Shown here: one piece after another, positions 31,474 to 42,770 of the stretch
Numbering within the stretch: the first letter of the stretch is position 1
Layout: the number at the start of each line of letters is the position of its first letter
NCBI GenBank assembly: GCA_963762825.1
Contig: CAVXLZ010000001.1
Location: 372,001-436,000 of the forward strand
From: Miltoncostaea sp963762825
GTDB lineage: Bacteria; Actinomycetota; Thermoleophilia; Miltoncostaeales; Miltoncostaeaceae
DNA length: 64,000 bases
Direction: 5' to 3'
Translations under genes and position numbers: made by a program
Notes under the pieces: generated by a model
Database searches by the model: none
Told to the model about the DNA's origin: nothing
The model's input: the letters and a program-made list of their open reading frames with translations, nothing else

Positions 31474-32659
31474 ATGAGCACCGACTCGACGCTGTCGCTC
31501 GACGACCTCGTCCAGCGCGCTGCCCGCCTACGGGAGCGGGCCGGCGTCCTGGGCGACTATCTTTGACCCCGCTCACCTGCAGCGCCGTGTTGCGGAGCTC
31601 GAGCACGAGATGGGCGACCCCGGCTTCTGGGACGACCAGGCCAACGCCGCTCGCGTCTCGGCCGCCCACTCCTCGGCCAACGCCCGCCTGACCGGATACC
31701 GGGCGCTCTCGGAGGAGATCGACTCCCTCGCGGAGATGGCCGACCTCCTGCGCGAGGAGGAGCGCGGCGGCGACCTCGACATGCAGATGCTCCGCGAGCT
31801 CGCGGACGGCCTCGGACGCTCCGAGGAACTCCTCGGGGGGATGGAGGAGGCACGCCTGTTCGCGGGCGAGCACGATCCCGGCGACGCCCTCGTGAGCATC
31901 AACGCCGGCGAGGGCGGCACCGACGCCCAGGACTGGGCCGAGATGCTCCTGCGCATGTACCTGCGCTGGGCCGAGCGCCGAGGCCTTCGCGCCGACCTCA
32001 AGGAGGCGCAGGAGGGCTCGGAGGCGGGGATCAAGTCGGCCACCTTCACGGTCCATGGGGACAACGCCTACGGATTGCTCTCGGCGGAGCGCGGCGTGCA
32101 CCGCCTCGTGCGGCTCTCGCCCTTCGATTCGGCCAACCGGCGCCAGACCTCGTTCGCCGCCGTCGAAGTGGCTCCGTTGGTCGACGACGCCGTCGAGATC
32201 GAGATCCTCGACAAGGACCTGAAGGTCGACACCTATCGGGCGAGCGGGGCCGGCGGCCAGCACGTCAACAAGACCGACTCGGCGGTCAGGATCACCCACC
32301 TGCCCACCAAGATCGTCGTGCAGTGTCAGAACGAGCGCTCGCAGACCCAGAACCGGGCGACCGCCATGGCGCTCCTGCGGGCGCGCCTGGTGCAGGCCGA
32401 GCTCGAGCGGCGCGAGGCCGAGGCCGCGAAGGACCGGGGAGAGAACCAGAGCAGCATCGGCTTCGGAAGCCAGATCCGGTCGTATGTCCTTCATCCCTAC
32501 ACGATGGTCAAGGACCTTCGTTCCGGCCACGAGACCGGGAACGCCCAGGGAGTCCTCGACGGCGACATCGATGCCCTCATCCGCGCCGAGCTGGAGCGCC
32601 GCTCTCGAGGCGATTCCCACGCCCCCACGCCGGTCCCGAGCTCGCCGGAGAAGGACTGA
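31474..32659 (+). CDS. prfB: Peptide chain release factor 2 with programmed +1 frameshift
   Basis: RF2 ends translation at UGA and UAA. A 30-codon first frame from the ATG at 31474 ends at an in-frame TGA (31564-31566) in the canonical site TAT CTT TGA C; skipping one T continues in the next frame as DPAHLQRRVAELEHEM. The fused product is about 394 residues. The stop-recognition tripeptide SPF is present (RLSPFDSANRR) and the catalytic GGQ in ASGAGGQHVNKTDS. High RF2 terminates at the TGA and lowers its own synthesis. The Shine-Dalgarno-like booster before the site is weak here (GGCGAC instead of AGGGGG). Confidence 0.95.
31558..31567 (+). promoter_or_regulatory. RF2 programmed frameshift site
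   Basis: TATCTTTGAC: the P-site CTT codon, slippery onto TTT, followed by TGA and C, the poorest context for UGA termination. This matches the autoregulatory site known from most bacterial prfB genes. Confidence 0.93.
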
Positions 32660-32723
32660 CCCTGCATGCGTCGAATGTCACCGCGCCATCCGGCGATGCA
32701 CTTTTCGAGAGGTTCTCGGGCGT

Positions 32724-32753
32724 TTGACTTCCCCGCGAGACAGGGGGTACCCT
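32724..32753 (+). promoter_or_regulatory. Promoter of ftsEX
   Basis: TTGACT (32724-32729), 18-base spacer, TACCCT (32748-32753). It lies in the 191-base gap between prfB and ftsE. It is the closest match to a consensus -35 in the window. The leader would be about 90 bases, with GGAGGAT at about 32789. Confidence 0.6.
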
Positions 32754-32850
32754 CCCCGGGCTTCACGGGATGCTCGCATCCGCCGAAGGAGGATCTGACG
32801 GTGGATCGCCCCATATCGCGCCCCCCGAAAGCTGCGCGCTCGTCACACGT

Positions 32851-33675
32851 ATGAGTACAGACGCCCCCCCCACACCCAGTGAGCCCGACACGCCCCCGAG
32901 CCGTGCGCGCGAGCGCGCACGCAGGCGGGGCGAGTCCCTGCGCTCGAGCGACCGGCGCTCGGTGCTGCGCCCCGGCGACGGCCCGATGGTCATCCTCGAC
33001 GGGGTCTCGAAGGCCTATACGGCCGATGCGGTCGGTCTGGACGATGTCAGCGTGTCGATCGAGAGCGGCGAGTTCGTCTTCCTCGTCGGCCCGTCCGGCT
33101 CCGGCAAATCCACCTTCATCAGGCTCCTCATCAAGGAGTTCGAGCCCACCTCGGGCTCGATCACCGTCGGCGGGCGCAACCTGCAGCAACTGCGCCGCTC
33201 GAAGGTGCCGTACCTGCGCCGCTCGATCGGATGCGTCTTCCAGGACTTCAAGCTGCTGGCCGGCAGAACCGTCTACGAGAACGTCGCATACGCCCTTCAG
33301 GTCATCGGCGAGAATCCGCGCAGCACCCGGCGCAAGGTCCCCGAGATCCTGGCCCTCGTCGGCCTCTCCGAGAAGGGCGACCGCTATCCGAACGAGCTCT
33401 CGGGTGGCGAGCAGCAGCGCGTCTCGATCGCGCGCTCCTTCGTCAACCACCCGCGCCTGCTGATCGCCGACGAGCCCACGGGCAACCTGGACCCCGAGAC
33501 GTCGATCGGCATCATGCAGCTGCTCTACCGGATCAATCGCACCGGCACGACCGTCATCATGGCGACCCACGACCGCGAGATGGTCGACAAGATGCAGATG
33601 CGCGTCATCGCGCTGGAGAACGGCAAGGTCGTACGCGACCAGCGCCAGGCCAGCTACGCCCGCGCCGACAGCTAG
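32851..33675 (+). CDS. ftsE: Cell division ATP-binding protein FtsE
   Basis: 274 residues from ATG 32851. ABC ATPase that with FtsX controls peptidoglycan hydrolases at the septum. Walker A GPSGSGKST, Q-loop CVFQDFKLL, signature LSGGEQQR, Walker B LLIADEPTG and H-loop ATHDREM are all present. There is an N-terminal extension of about 45 residues rich in Arg and Pro (RARERARRRGESLRSSDRRS) before the usual start MVILDGVSKAY, so ATG 32986 is an alternative start. It is three bases from ftsX. Confidence 0.93.
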   Translation: MSTDAPPTPSEPDTPPSRARERARRRGESLRSSDRRSVLRPGDGPMVILDGVSKAYTADAVGLDDVSVSIESGEFVFLVGPSGSGKSTFIRLLIKEFEPTSGSITVGGRNLQQLRRSKVPYLRRSIGCVFQDFKLLAGRTVYENVAYALQVIGENPRSTRRKVPEILALVGLSEKGDRYPNELSGGEQQRVSIARSFVNHPRLLIADEPTGNLDPETSIGIMQLLYRINRTGTTVIMATHDREMVDKMQMRVIALENGKVVRDQRQASYARADS

Positions 33676-33678
33676 TCG

Positions 33679-34575
33679 ATGAGGCTGCGATTCTTCACGG
33701 CGGAGGCGCTCCGCTCGATCCGCGCCAACGCCGCCGTCTCGGTGGCCGCGACCGTGACGGTGCTGATCGCGGTCTTCATCCTCGGCGCCTTCATCCCCTC
33801 GTTCCTCTACGTCCAGTCGACGGTCGACTCCCAGAAGAGCCGCCTCGACATCGACGTGTACCTGGCCGATTCGGCGACCGTCTCACAGGTGAACGGGCTG
33901 AAGGCCCAGATCGCGGCGATCCAGGATCGGGGCGACGTCGCCTCCTTCGTCTACGTCTCGCCGGAGGAGGGCCTTGCATCGCTGCGCGAGAGGCTCTCCG
34001 ACCCCTCGATCCTCGACGAGCTCCCCAGCAACCCGCTGCCGGCGAAGTTCAACGTCAAGCCGTCCGACCCGGCTCTCTCGCAGTCCATCATCGACTCCCT
34101 GAGCGAGAGCCCCGCCATCGATCCGCGGCTCGGCATCTCCTACGGGGAGAAGACCGCCGACAAGCTGTTGACGGTGGCCCGCTTCATCCAGTGGGCCGGG
34201 CTGGCGCTGATCTCGATCCTCCTCGTGGCGTCCATCCTTCTGATCGGCAACACCATCCGCCTCTCGATCTTCGCCCGTCGACGCGAGGTCGAGGTGATGA
34301 AGCTCGTGGGTGCCACCAACTGGTTCATCCGCTGGCCCTTCGTCATCGAGGGCATCGTCTGCGGGCTGGTCGGCGCCGCTCTGGCGGTGTTGCTCCTGTG
34401 GGCGGTCAAGATCACGGTGGTCGACACCTGGATCCAGGGGGCCGACAACGCGCTCACGCGCGATCAGGCGACCGCGGTCGCCTTCCCGCTGCTCGGGCTG
34501 ATCCTCATCGTGTCGGGCGCGGTGGTGGGAGCACTGGGCAGCGGCATCACGCTGCGCCGCTTCCTGAAGGTCTGA
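33679..34575 (+). CDS. ftsX: Cell division protein FtsX
   Basis: 298 residues with the FtsX pattern: one helix near the N-terminus (about residues 20-45), an extracellular domain of about 120 residues (residues 46-165) and three C-terminal helices. The sequence RRREVEVMKLVGATNWFIRWPFVIEG is the conserved cytoplasmic coupling loop that contacts FtsE. The extracellular domain normally binds a wall hydrolase or its activator; the S41 protease gene that follows is a common neighbour. Confidence 0.93.
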   Translation: MRLRFFTAEALRSIRANAAVSVAATVTVLIAVFILGAFIPSFLYVQSTVDSQKSRLDIDVYLADSATVSQVNGLKAQIAAIQDRGDVASFVYVSPEEGLASLRERLSDPSILDELPSNPLPAKFNVKPSDPALSQSIIDSLSESPAIDPRLGISYGEKTADKLLTVARFIQWAGLALISILLVASILLIGNTIRLSIFARRREVEVMKLVGATNWFIRWPFVIEGIVCGLVGAALAVLLLWAVKITVVDTWIQGADNALTRDQATAVAFPLLGLILIVSGAVVGALGSGITLRRFLKV

Positions 34576-34665
34576 CACCAGGTCCGTGCTCCACCGGACC
34601 GCGGGAGCGCCGGCGAGTTCGGCGTCTATCATCGGTGAACCGACCGTGTCGCGACCCCACCGCCC

Positions 34666-35858
34666 ATGAGCCCTCGCCGGGTCGTCTCCATCGTGGCAGC
34701 CGTCCTCGGCGTGCTGGTCGTCTTCGTCGCCGGCGTCATGGTGGGCGGGCATGCCCAGGCGCTCGGCCTCACCCAGCTCAAGGACCCGCTGCGCGGCCTG
34801 CTTCTCGGTGACAGCGGTGAGCAGCTCTCCAAGCAGGTGCTCGAGGTGCTGGAGGATCGCTACTACGTCGCCATCGACAGCTCCGCGCTCGAGCGCGCCT
34901 CCGCGCAGGGCATCGTCGATTCCCTCGAGGACCCCTACACCGACTACCTCGACCCGGACGAGTTGGACGCCCTGCGCCAGGAGCAGGAGAGCCTCGGCTA
35001 CTCCGGCGTCGGACTGCAGGTGGCCGAGAAGGATTCGGCGATCGTCGTCACGAGCGTCTACCGCGACAGCCCGGCCGGCCGGGCCGAGATCCTCGTGGGC
35101 GACCGCCTGGTCTCGGTGGAGGGAAGGCCGACCAAGGGGCGCGATCTCGGCGCCGTCGTCGAGACCATCCGCGGCCCCGAGGGGACGCCGGTGCGCATCG
35201 GCGTGACCACCGGGTCGGGACCGCCGCGCGACCTCTCCCTGGTCCGGGCCCGCATCCGGGTGCCGTCGGTCGCCTCGAGGGTCGAGACGGTCAACGGCGA
35301 GCGCATCGGTTACGTGCGCCTCGTCCGGTTCACCCGGGGCTCCGGACGCGCGGTGCGCGACGCCGTCACCCGGCTGCGGGCCAAGAAGGTCGGTGGTCTC
35401 GTCCTCGATCTGCGCGGCGACGGCGGCGGCCTCGTGACCGAGGCGATCGGAGTGGCGGGCGTCTTCCTGGCCAAGGGGGCCACGGTCGTGGTCACGCAAG
35501 GGCTGCACTCGCCTCGCCGCGTCTTCCGCACCGATTCCGATCCGGTGGCGGAGGAGCTGCCGCTCACGGTCCTGGTCGATCGCGACAGCGCGAGCGCCAG
35601 CGAGATCGTCGCCGGGGCGCTGCGGGACTCGGTCCGGGCGCGCCTGATCGGCGAGCGCACCTTCGGCAAGGCGCTGGTCCAGAACGTGGTGCCGCTGCGC
35701 GACGGCGGAGCCCTGAAGCTGACCACCGCGCGCTACCTCACCCCCGCCGGCTTCAACCTCGCAGAGCGCGGCCTGCCCCCCGACGTGAAGATCGCCGACG
35801 ATCCCGCGACCCCGAAGGACGAGGTCCTCCAGCGAGGGCTCGCCCTCGCGGCGGCAGG

Positions 35859-35862
<4 letters not shown>
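34666..35862 (+). CDS. S41 family C-terminal processing protease
   Basis: 398 residues. N-terminal membrane anchor (residues 6-25), then a PDZ domain (about 95-175: GVGLQVAEKDSAIVVTSVY, DSPAGRAEILVGDRLVSVEG) and the S41 protease domain. Catalytic Ser is in DRDSASASEIVAGAL and the Lys in GERTFGKALVQ, four turns later as in CtpA. It would act outside the membrane, cutting C-termini or controlling wall hydrolases; substrate unknown. The stop overlaps the rnr start by four bases (ATGA). Confidence 0.92.
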
Positions 35863-37664
<1,802 letters not shown>

Positions 37665-37676
37665 CATCGCCGCCCC

Positions 37677-38168
37677 ATGGCGACCGGCAAGAAAGCGGGA
37701 AAGGGCGACGAGCGCTACCGCGATGTGGCCCAGAACCGTCGCGCCCTGCACGAGTACGCGATCACCGACCGCTTCGAGGCCGGCATCGTGCTGCAGGGCA
37801 GCGAGGTGAAGGGGCTGCGCGAGAGCGGCGCCACCATCAGCGACGCCTACGTGCAGATCCGCAACGGCGAGGCCTGGCTGATCGGGGCGCACTTCTCCGA
37901 CTACGAGAACGCGGGCTACGCCGGACACGACCCGCGGCGCACCCGCAAGCTGCTCCTGCACCGCAAGGAGATCGAGAGGATCGGTGCGGCGCTGGCCGAG
38001 AAGGGCCTCTCCCTGGTACCGCTGCGCCTCTACTTCAAGGAGGGCCGCGCCAAGATCGAGCTGGGCCTCGGCCGCGGCAAGACCCTCTACGACAAGCGGC
38101 GCACGATCGCCGAGCGCGACGCCAAGCGTGATGCCGACCGCGCCGTCAAGGCCGTGCGCCGGCGCTAG
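37677..38168 (+). CDS. smpB: SsrA-binding protein SmpB
   Basis: 163 residues. It binds tmRNA and carries it to stalled ribosomes. Core motifs: NRRALHEYAITDRFEAGIVLQGSEVKGLR near the start, and the C-terminal RGKTLYDKRRTIAERDAKR with the basic tail RAVKAVRRR that folds in the mRNA channel. The standard N-terminus is preceded by about 15 extra charged residues (ATGKKAGKGDERYRDVA). rnr lies directly upstream and ssrA 5.4 kb downstream. The stop overlaps the convergent DUF4091 gene by four bases. Confidence 0.96.
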   Translation: MATGKKAGKGDERYRDVAQNRRALHEYAITDRFEAGIVLQGSEVKGLRESGATISDAYVQIRNGEAWLIGAHFSDYENAGYAGHDPRRTRKLLLHRKEIERIGAALAEKGLSLVPLRLYFKEGRAKIELGLGRGKTLYDKRRTIAERDAKRDADRAVKAVRRR

Positions 38169-40696
38169 AGGATCAAGCGCAGGTTGGAGACCTTCATGGT
38201 CACCTTCAGGTTGTGCCCTCCGCGCCACGGCTTGGGCACGGCGCTCTGTATGCCGAAGCGCAGATAGCGCGTGCGGGCCATCCCGCGCATGCCCTTCAGG
38301 CTCAGGCGCACGAGCTGCTTGCGGTTCCCGACGGCGACCTTGGTGGCGTTCTTATAGTGGCCCCCCGGGGTCACGATGAGGTGGAACGCCTGGTCGGCCG
38401 GCGGGCGCTTCGTGATCTCGGCGGTGAACTCCAGGTAGCGGTAGCGAGACCAGTTGCTGAGGGCCTTGCCGGCCCTGGAGCGCCTGCCGGTCGGGTAGTG
38501 GGCGTCGACCGAGGGCGAGACGCCCCCGCGGTAGCGCACCTCGTCGCCGTTCGGGCGGTAGCGGCGCCCGATCGTCATCGTGATCCGCTGGCCCCGGGTA
38601 CGCGCCTTCGCCGGGGCGATCCGGCCCGAGAAGCGGGTGAGGCCGTTGGCGCGGATGACCGGGTCCGAGGGCCAGAGGGGCATCGGCGGTGTCGCGACCC
38701 GGATCGCCCCCGGCTGGGCGAGCGTCGCCGCGTCGATCGACACCTGCGTGGGGTCGATCGCGCCGACCGGATCGCGGCTGACGGTGAGGGTTCCGGGGCT
38801 CGGGCTGACGTTGGGGAGCCTCCAGGAGCCCTTCGCGTCGGTGACCGTCGAGAAGGTTCCGAATCGGACCACCGCGCCCTCGACAGGCTTGCCCGCGAGT
38901 CCGGATGAGCGCTTCGCGCCTCGTCGCGAACGGCTGGACGAGGATCTGCTGAAGACCACCCTGCCCTGCAGGGTGGGGAGCGGGACGGAGGACAGACGGG
39001 CCAGCACGGCGCGCCGTGCGCCGTCCACGGCCGCGGGGTCGGTCTGGACCACCGGCAGATAGGCCGGCCGGCCGTCGTCGGCGCAGCCCGCCTTGCGCCC
39101 TCCCTCCGAGCGGCCGGTGTACGGCGTGCTCACGCCCTCCATCACCTGGGCGTAGAAGGCGGGGTCGGCCGCCTGGAGCACGCGCAGCAGACTGTTGTCC
39201 TCGGTGCCGTCGCGCAGCGCCTCGAGGCGCAGGCTGCCGATGGCGGGGTCAGAGGGGTCTCCCGTGGGGTAGATGAGGCTCGCCTCGCCGTTCCCACCCA
39301 CCGCGCCGCCGGGGCGGCAGGTGTCGGCGGCCCGGGTGTGGCTGAGGTACCACGGGTCGTCGAACGGGTTGTGGTAGTTCTGCCCGCCCCAGTTGTTGAG
39401 ACCCCAGTAGTAGAAGCCCTCGACGCCCTCCTTGGCCGCGAGCCACCCCATCACGCGCGGCTCGGTGGTGGGCTTGTCGATCAGGACGTTCGTCGTGTAG
39501 CGCTGCGTGTCGCTGCCGTAGGTGTACCACCACACCCGCTTGCCCTGGGCGCGCACGCTCGCCACGCCCTTGCGCACCTTGAAGAGGTCCCAGATCGGGG
39601 GCGCCCAGATGTTGACCGACCCGCCGATCGCCTTCAAGGCCTCCGGGTGGGGGGCTTCGGTGGCGAGCACCGGGATACGGGGGCTCGCCGTGGCGAGCTG
39701 GGCGGCCGCGCGGTTGAGGTGGGCGTAGGTCTTGGCGTTCGGCTCGTCCACCGGCAGGGCGAAGGTGCGTCCTGAGATCGGCGCGAATGCGGCGGCGAAG
39801 TCCCTGGCCGCCATCCGGCGCCTGCCCTCCTGGGTGAAGGCGCGGTCCTGGCCCCCGGCCTCCGGGAAGTTCGGCAGGAAGGGCACCTCGACGGCCGGGA
39901 AGCCCCGAGCGAAGAAGGCGTTGAGGTTGGTGCGGCGCGCGGTGCCGAAGGGGCTGTCGGAGTAGTCGAGTGCCCAGCTGGCCGGATCGACCTTGGGGGC
40001 GGTGGACGGCGGCTTGCCGGGACTGACTCCCCGGGCTCGCAGCATCGGCAGAAGCCTGTCGTACACCCCTGACACGAAGCGGGGGTCGTCCTCGCTCACG
40101 CCCGACGCCTTCGCGAGCTGGATCTGGTTGAGCCGGGCCACGATCGTGTAGCCGTCGCGGCTCGCGGTCACGGGAGCGACCTCCACCGACAGTGGCACCA
40201 CACCCGCGGGACCGAGGTCGAGGCTCCCGTCGTAGCGCCCGGCCGACGCGTCGGCCGGAACGTGCACCAGGGCGTACACACTGGTCGTCTCGCCCGCCGG
40301 GACCGCGATGGGGCCGGTGATCGGGTGCAGAGGATCGGGGTAGCGGCCGTCTCCCACCAGGGCGTCCACACCGGTGGAGACCCGGTGCAGCTGCACGTAG
40401 CCGACGCGGAACAGCTCGACCGCGCTGGCGGGGATCGTGCCCGGACCGGTCAGGTCGCTGGCCGAGGGAGTGATCACGAGCGGCGCGTCGGAGCGGATTG
40501 CGACAAGCGCTCCCTCGTACTCGTCGCGGGCGGCACCGATCACCGGCCCGGCCGCGGCGTCGCTCGGCCGCGCGCTCGAGGGGAACACCGTTTCGCCGGG
40601 GGTGGCCGGCCACGTCTCCACCGAGGCCGACGCGATCGTCGGGGCGGCGGCGGTCGCGAGGGTCGCGGCAAGGCAGGCGAGGGCGAGGCGGCGCAC
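38165..40696 (-). CDS. Exported DUF4091 (glycoside hydrolase-like) protein
   Basis: 843 residues. Signal peptide at 1-25 (ACLAATLATAAAPTIASAS). The central part (about 170-560) resembles the DUF4091 / GH123-like TIM barrel: VPFLPNFPEAGGQDRAF, PVDEPNAKTYAHL, WWYTYGSD and the family stretch GFYYWGLNNWGG with YPTGDPSDPAIGSLRLEALRDGTED. After it comes a carboxypeptidase regulatory-like beta domain (about 625-680, VEGAVVRFGTFSTVTDAKGSW) and a C-terminal beta domain. The DE pair in PVDEPN may be catalytic, by analogy only. It probably acts on extracellular polysaccharide; the substrate is unknown. Confidence 0.82.
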   Translation of the reverse strand: MRRLALACLAATLATAAAPTIASASVETWPATPGETVFPSSARPSDAAAGPVIGAARDEYEGALVAIRSDAPLVITPSASDLTGPGTIPASAVELFRVGYVQLHRVSTGVDALVGDGRYPDPLHPITGPIAVPAGETTSVYALVHVPADASAGRYDGSLDLGPAGVVPLSVEVAPVTASRDGYTIVARLNQIQLAKASGVSEDDPRFVSGVYDRLLPMLRARGVSPGKPPSTAPKVDPASWALDYSDSPFGTARRTNLNAFFARGFPAVEVPFLPNFPEAGGQDRAFTQEGRRRMAARDFAAAFAPISGRTFALPVDEPNAKTYAHLNRAAAQLATASPRIPVLATEAPHPEALKAIGGSVNIWAPPIWDLFKVRKGVASVRAQGKRVWWYTYGSDTQRYTTNVLIDKPTTEPRVMGWLAAKEGVEGFYYWGLNNWGGQNYHNPFDDPWYLSHTRAADTCRPGGAVGGNGEASLIYPTGDPSDPAIGSLRLEALRDGTEDNSLLRVLQAADPAFYAQVMEGVSTPYTGRSEGGRKAGCADDGRPAYLPVVQTDPAAVDGARRAVLARLSSVPLPTLQGRVVFSRSSSSRSRRGAKRSSGLAGKPVEGAVVRFGTFSTVTDAKGSWRLPNVSPSPGTLTVSRDPVGAIDPTQVSIDAATLAQPGAIRVATPPMPLWPSDPVIRANGLTRFSGRIAPAKARTRGQRITMTIGRRYRPNGDEVRYRGGVSPSVDAHYPTGRRSRAGKALSNWSRYRYLEFTAEITKRPPADQAFHLIVTPGGHYKNATKVAVGNRKQLVRLSLKGMRGMARTRYLRFGIQSAVPKPWRGGHNLKVTMKVSNLRLIL

Positions 40697-40800
40697 GTGG
40701 AGTCCCTTCCGGTCGGCGTCCCCCTAATGATCGACCGCCCCGCCCATCCACCTGAGGCTGAGAGGGCAGGCTCATCCTGAATCGGGCTCTCAGGCGGCGG

Positions 40801-41382
40801 TCAGCGGTCCTCCGCCACGATCAGGTGGATGCCGACGGCCCCGTGGGCGCCGAGGGTCGAGATCTTCTCGATGTCGGACGTCCGGCTCGGCCCCGAGACG
40901 AGCGACACGGCCGAGGGTCGCCGCCGCCCTGGAGCGAAGGTCTCGGCGAGAGCCTCCCCGAGGCTCCACCGGATCCGCGACGCGGCCAGGATCGGCAGGT
41001 GGAACATGCTCACCACGTCGATCGAGCGCCCGTGGGCCGGCCCGGTCTCCAGCACGAGGGTGCCGCGTTCGGCGACGCCGAGTGTGGGCACGGTCACTCC
41101 CATCGTGCGAAACGGCCCCTCCAGCCCGAGCAGCTCGCGCCACCCCTGTCCGCGCCCCTCCGGCCACGGCAGCACCTCGATGCCGGCGGCGGAGAGGGCG
41201 TCCGGCACTCCGAGCTCGTCCAGCAGCGGGTCGCTCGCCACCAGGGCCCGCGCCACGTCCCACGTGCGCGCCCGCTCGACCGCGGCGTCGGCGACCGACG
41301 CCGCGGGGTGGGAGGCCCCGCTCCCGCGCCGCTTGGTGATCCCGCCGATCACCCCGTCGATCAGGTCTATCTCGGCGGCCAC
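40801..41382 (-). CDS. lutC: LutC-type lactate utilisation protein (LUD domain)
   Basis: 193 residues from a GTG that overlaps lutB by 16 bases. It has the LUD-domain core (GVTVPTLGVAERGTLVLETG, SVVS-like MFHLPILAAS, SLVSGPSRTSDIEKISTLGAHGAVGIHLIVAEDR), the last stretch being the most typical LutC/YkgG sequence. LutABC together oxidise L-lactate to pyruvate in the cytoplasm. Third gene of the operon. Downstream, 40760-40795 has an imperfect inverted repeat (CTGAGAG to CTCTCAG) that could be the operon terminator. Confidence 0.88.
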   Translation of the reverse strand: MAAEIDLIDGVIGGITKRRGSGASHPAASVADAAVERARTWDVARALVASDPLLDELGVPDALSAAGIEVLPWPEGRGQGWRELLGLEGPFRTMGVTVPTLGVAERGTLVLETGPAHGRSIDVVSMFHLPILAASRIRWSLGEALAETFAPGRRRPSAVSLVSGPSRTSDIEKISTLGAHGAVGIHLIVAEDR

Positions 41383-42770
41383 TGAGTGGGGAGGTCGCGT
41401 TGGTCGGTCCAGGGAGAGCCGGGGCCCGGCAGCCGGCGCGCCCAGCCCCGGCGACCCACCAGACGCAGGCCCACGCGGGCCGCTCGGCGGGTCAGGGCGT
41501 AGGTGAGGGGATGGCGCCAGGCGTGGCTCCAGAGCCGGAAGCGGAGGCGGTCACGCCGGTGCTCCGGCGTCGCGACCCGTGCGCGGACCTTGACGAGCAG
41601 GTCGTGAAGGGGGATCCCCGCGGGGCACGCCTCGTGGCAGGAGCCGCAGAGCGACGACAGGAACGGCAGCTCGCTCGAGCGCTCGCCCTTGATGCCCTCC
41701 AGGAGCGGCGTCAGCACCGCGCCGATCGGGCCGGAGTACGGCGATCCGTACGCCTGGCCGCCGACGCTGCGCCACATCGGGCAGGAGTAGAGGCAGGCGC
41801 CGCAGCGGATGCAGTCGAGCGCCTCCTCGAACTCGGTCCCGCGCAGGGCCGAGCGTCCGCCGTCGAGGATCACGAGGTGGAACTCCTCGGGCCCGTCGGC
41901 CTCGTCGTCGGCCCGGGGGCCGGTGATGAGGTTGACGTAGGTGGCGGCGTCGTCGCCGATGGCCGCCATCGGCAGGATCTGCAGGATGTGAGCGGCCTCC
42001 TCCCAGTTCTCGACGATCCGCTCCATGCCCATCACGGCCACGTGGATGCGCGGCAGGGCCGTCACCAGGCGTCCGTTGCCCTCGTTCTCGACCACGCAGA
42101 TGGTGCCCGTCTCGGCCACGGCGAGGTTCACCCCCGAGACGCCGATGTCGGCACCGGCGAACACCTCCCTCAGGCGCACGCGGGCGTGGGCGACGAGCGC
42201 CTCGCGGTCGGAGGGCAGCTCCTGGCCGCTCTCCGACATGAAGAGCTCGCGCACCTGAGCCTTGTTCAGATGGACGGCGGGGGCGATGATGTGGCTCGGA
42301 TGCTGGCCGGCGAGCTGGAGGATCCACTCGCCCAGATCGGTCTCGACCACCCGTAGGTCCGCGTCCTCGAGCGCCTCGTTGAGCTTGATCTCCTCGGTGG
42401 CCATCGATTTCGACTTGGCGACCAGGGTCGCCCCGCGCGCGGCGGCGAGATCGGTGATGTACCGGCAGGCGGCATCCGAGTCGGACACCCGCGCCACGTG
42501 GCCGCCGGCCTCACGGATGCGCGCCTCGAGCGTGTCGAGCAGCTCGGGGAGCATCCCCACGTTGCGACGCCGGATCTCGCGCGTCCGCAGCCGCATCTCA
42601 GCGAAGGGCTGCTCCGCCCCGACTCGTTCCCGCCCGGCGGCCCAGCTCGCTGCGGCCGTGCGCAGGTTGCCACCCAGCTCGGTGTCGGCGAGGGCCTCGC
42701 GGGTCCGCTCGCGCAGCGGCGCGTCGGCGTCCGGGTAGACGACGGGGCGCTCGGGCCCGGGGGCGCTCAT
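41367..42770 (-). CDS. lutB: LutB-type iron-sulfur lactate oxidation protein
   Basis: 467 residues from ATG 42770, which overlaps the lutA stop (ATGA). The N-terminal LUD domain (AARGATLVAKSKSMATEEIKLNEALE, AETGTICVVENEGNGRL) is followed by two 4Fe-4S Cys motifs: CIRCGACLYSCPMW and CGSCHEACPAGIPLHDL. The C-terminus is basic and Arg-rich (TRRAARVGLRLVGRRGWARR). Together with LutA and LutC it forms the flavin-free L-lactate dehydrogenase. Confidence 0.92.
   Translation of the reverse strand: MSAPGPERPVVYPDADAPLRERTREALADTELGGNLRTAAASWAAGRERVGAEQPFAEMRLRTREIRRRNVGMLPELLDTLEARIREAGGHVARVSDSDAACRYITDLAAARGATLVAKSKSMATEEIKLNEALEDADLRVVETDLGEWILQLAGQHPSHIIAPAVHLNKAQVRELFMSESGQELPSDREALVAHARVRLREVFAGADIGVSGVNLAVAETGTICVVENEGNGRLVTALPRIHVAVMGMERIVENWEEAAHILQILPMAAIGDDAATYVNLITGPRADDEADGPEEFHLVILDGGRSALRGTEFEEALDCIRCGACLYSCPMWRSVGGQAYGSPYSGPIGAVLTPLLEGIKGERSSELPFLSSLCGSCHEACPAGIPLHDLLVKVRARVATPEHRRDRLRFRLWSHAWRHPLTYALTRRAARVGLRLVGRRGWARRLPGPGSPWTDQRDLPTQWPPR

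Noticed and set aside
40760..40795. Inverted repeat CTGAGAG to CTCTCAG as a firm terminator of lutABC
   Set aside because: The stem is only 7 base pairs with a 22-base loop and no T-run; it is mentioned in the lutC entry but not listed as a feature.
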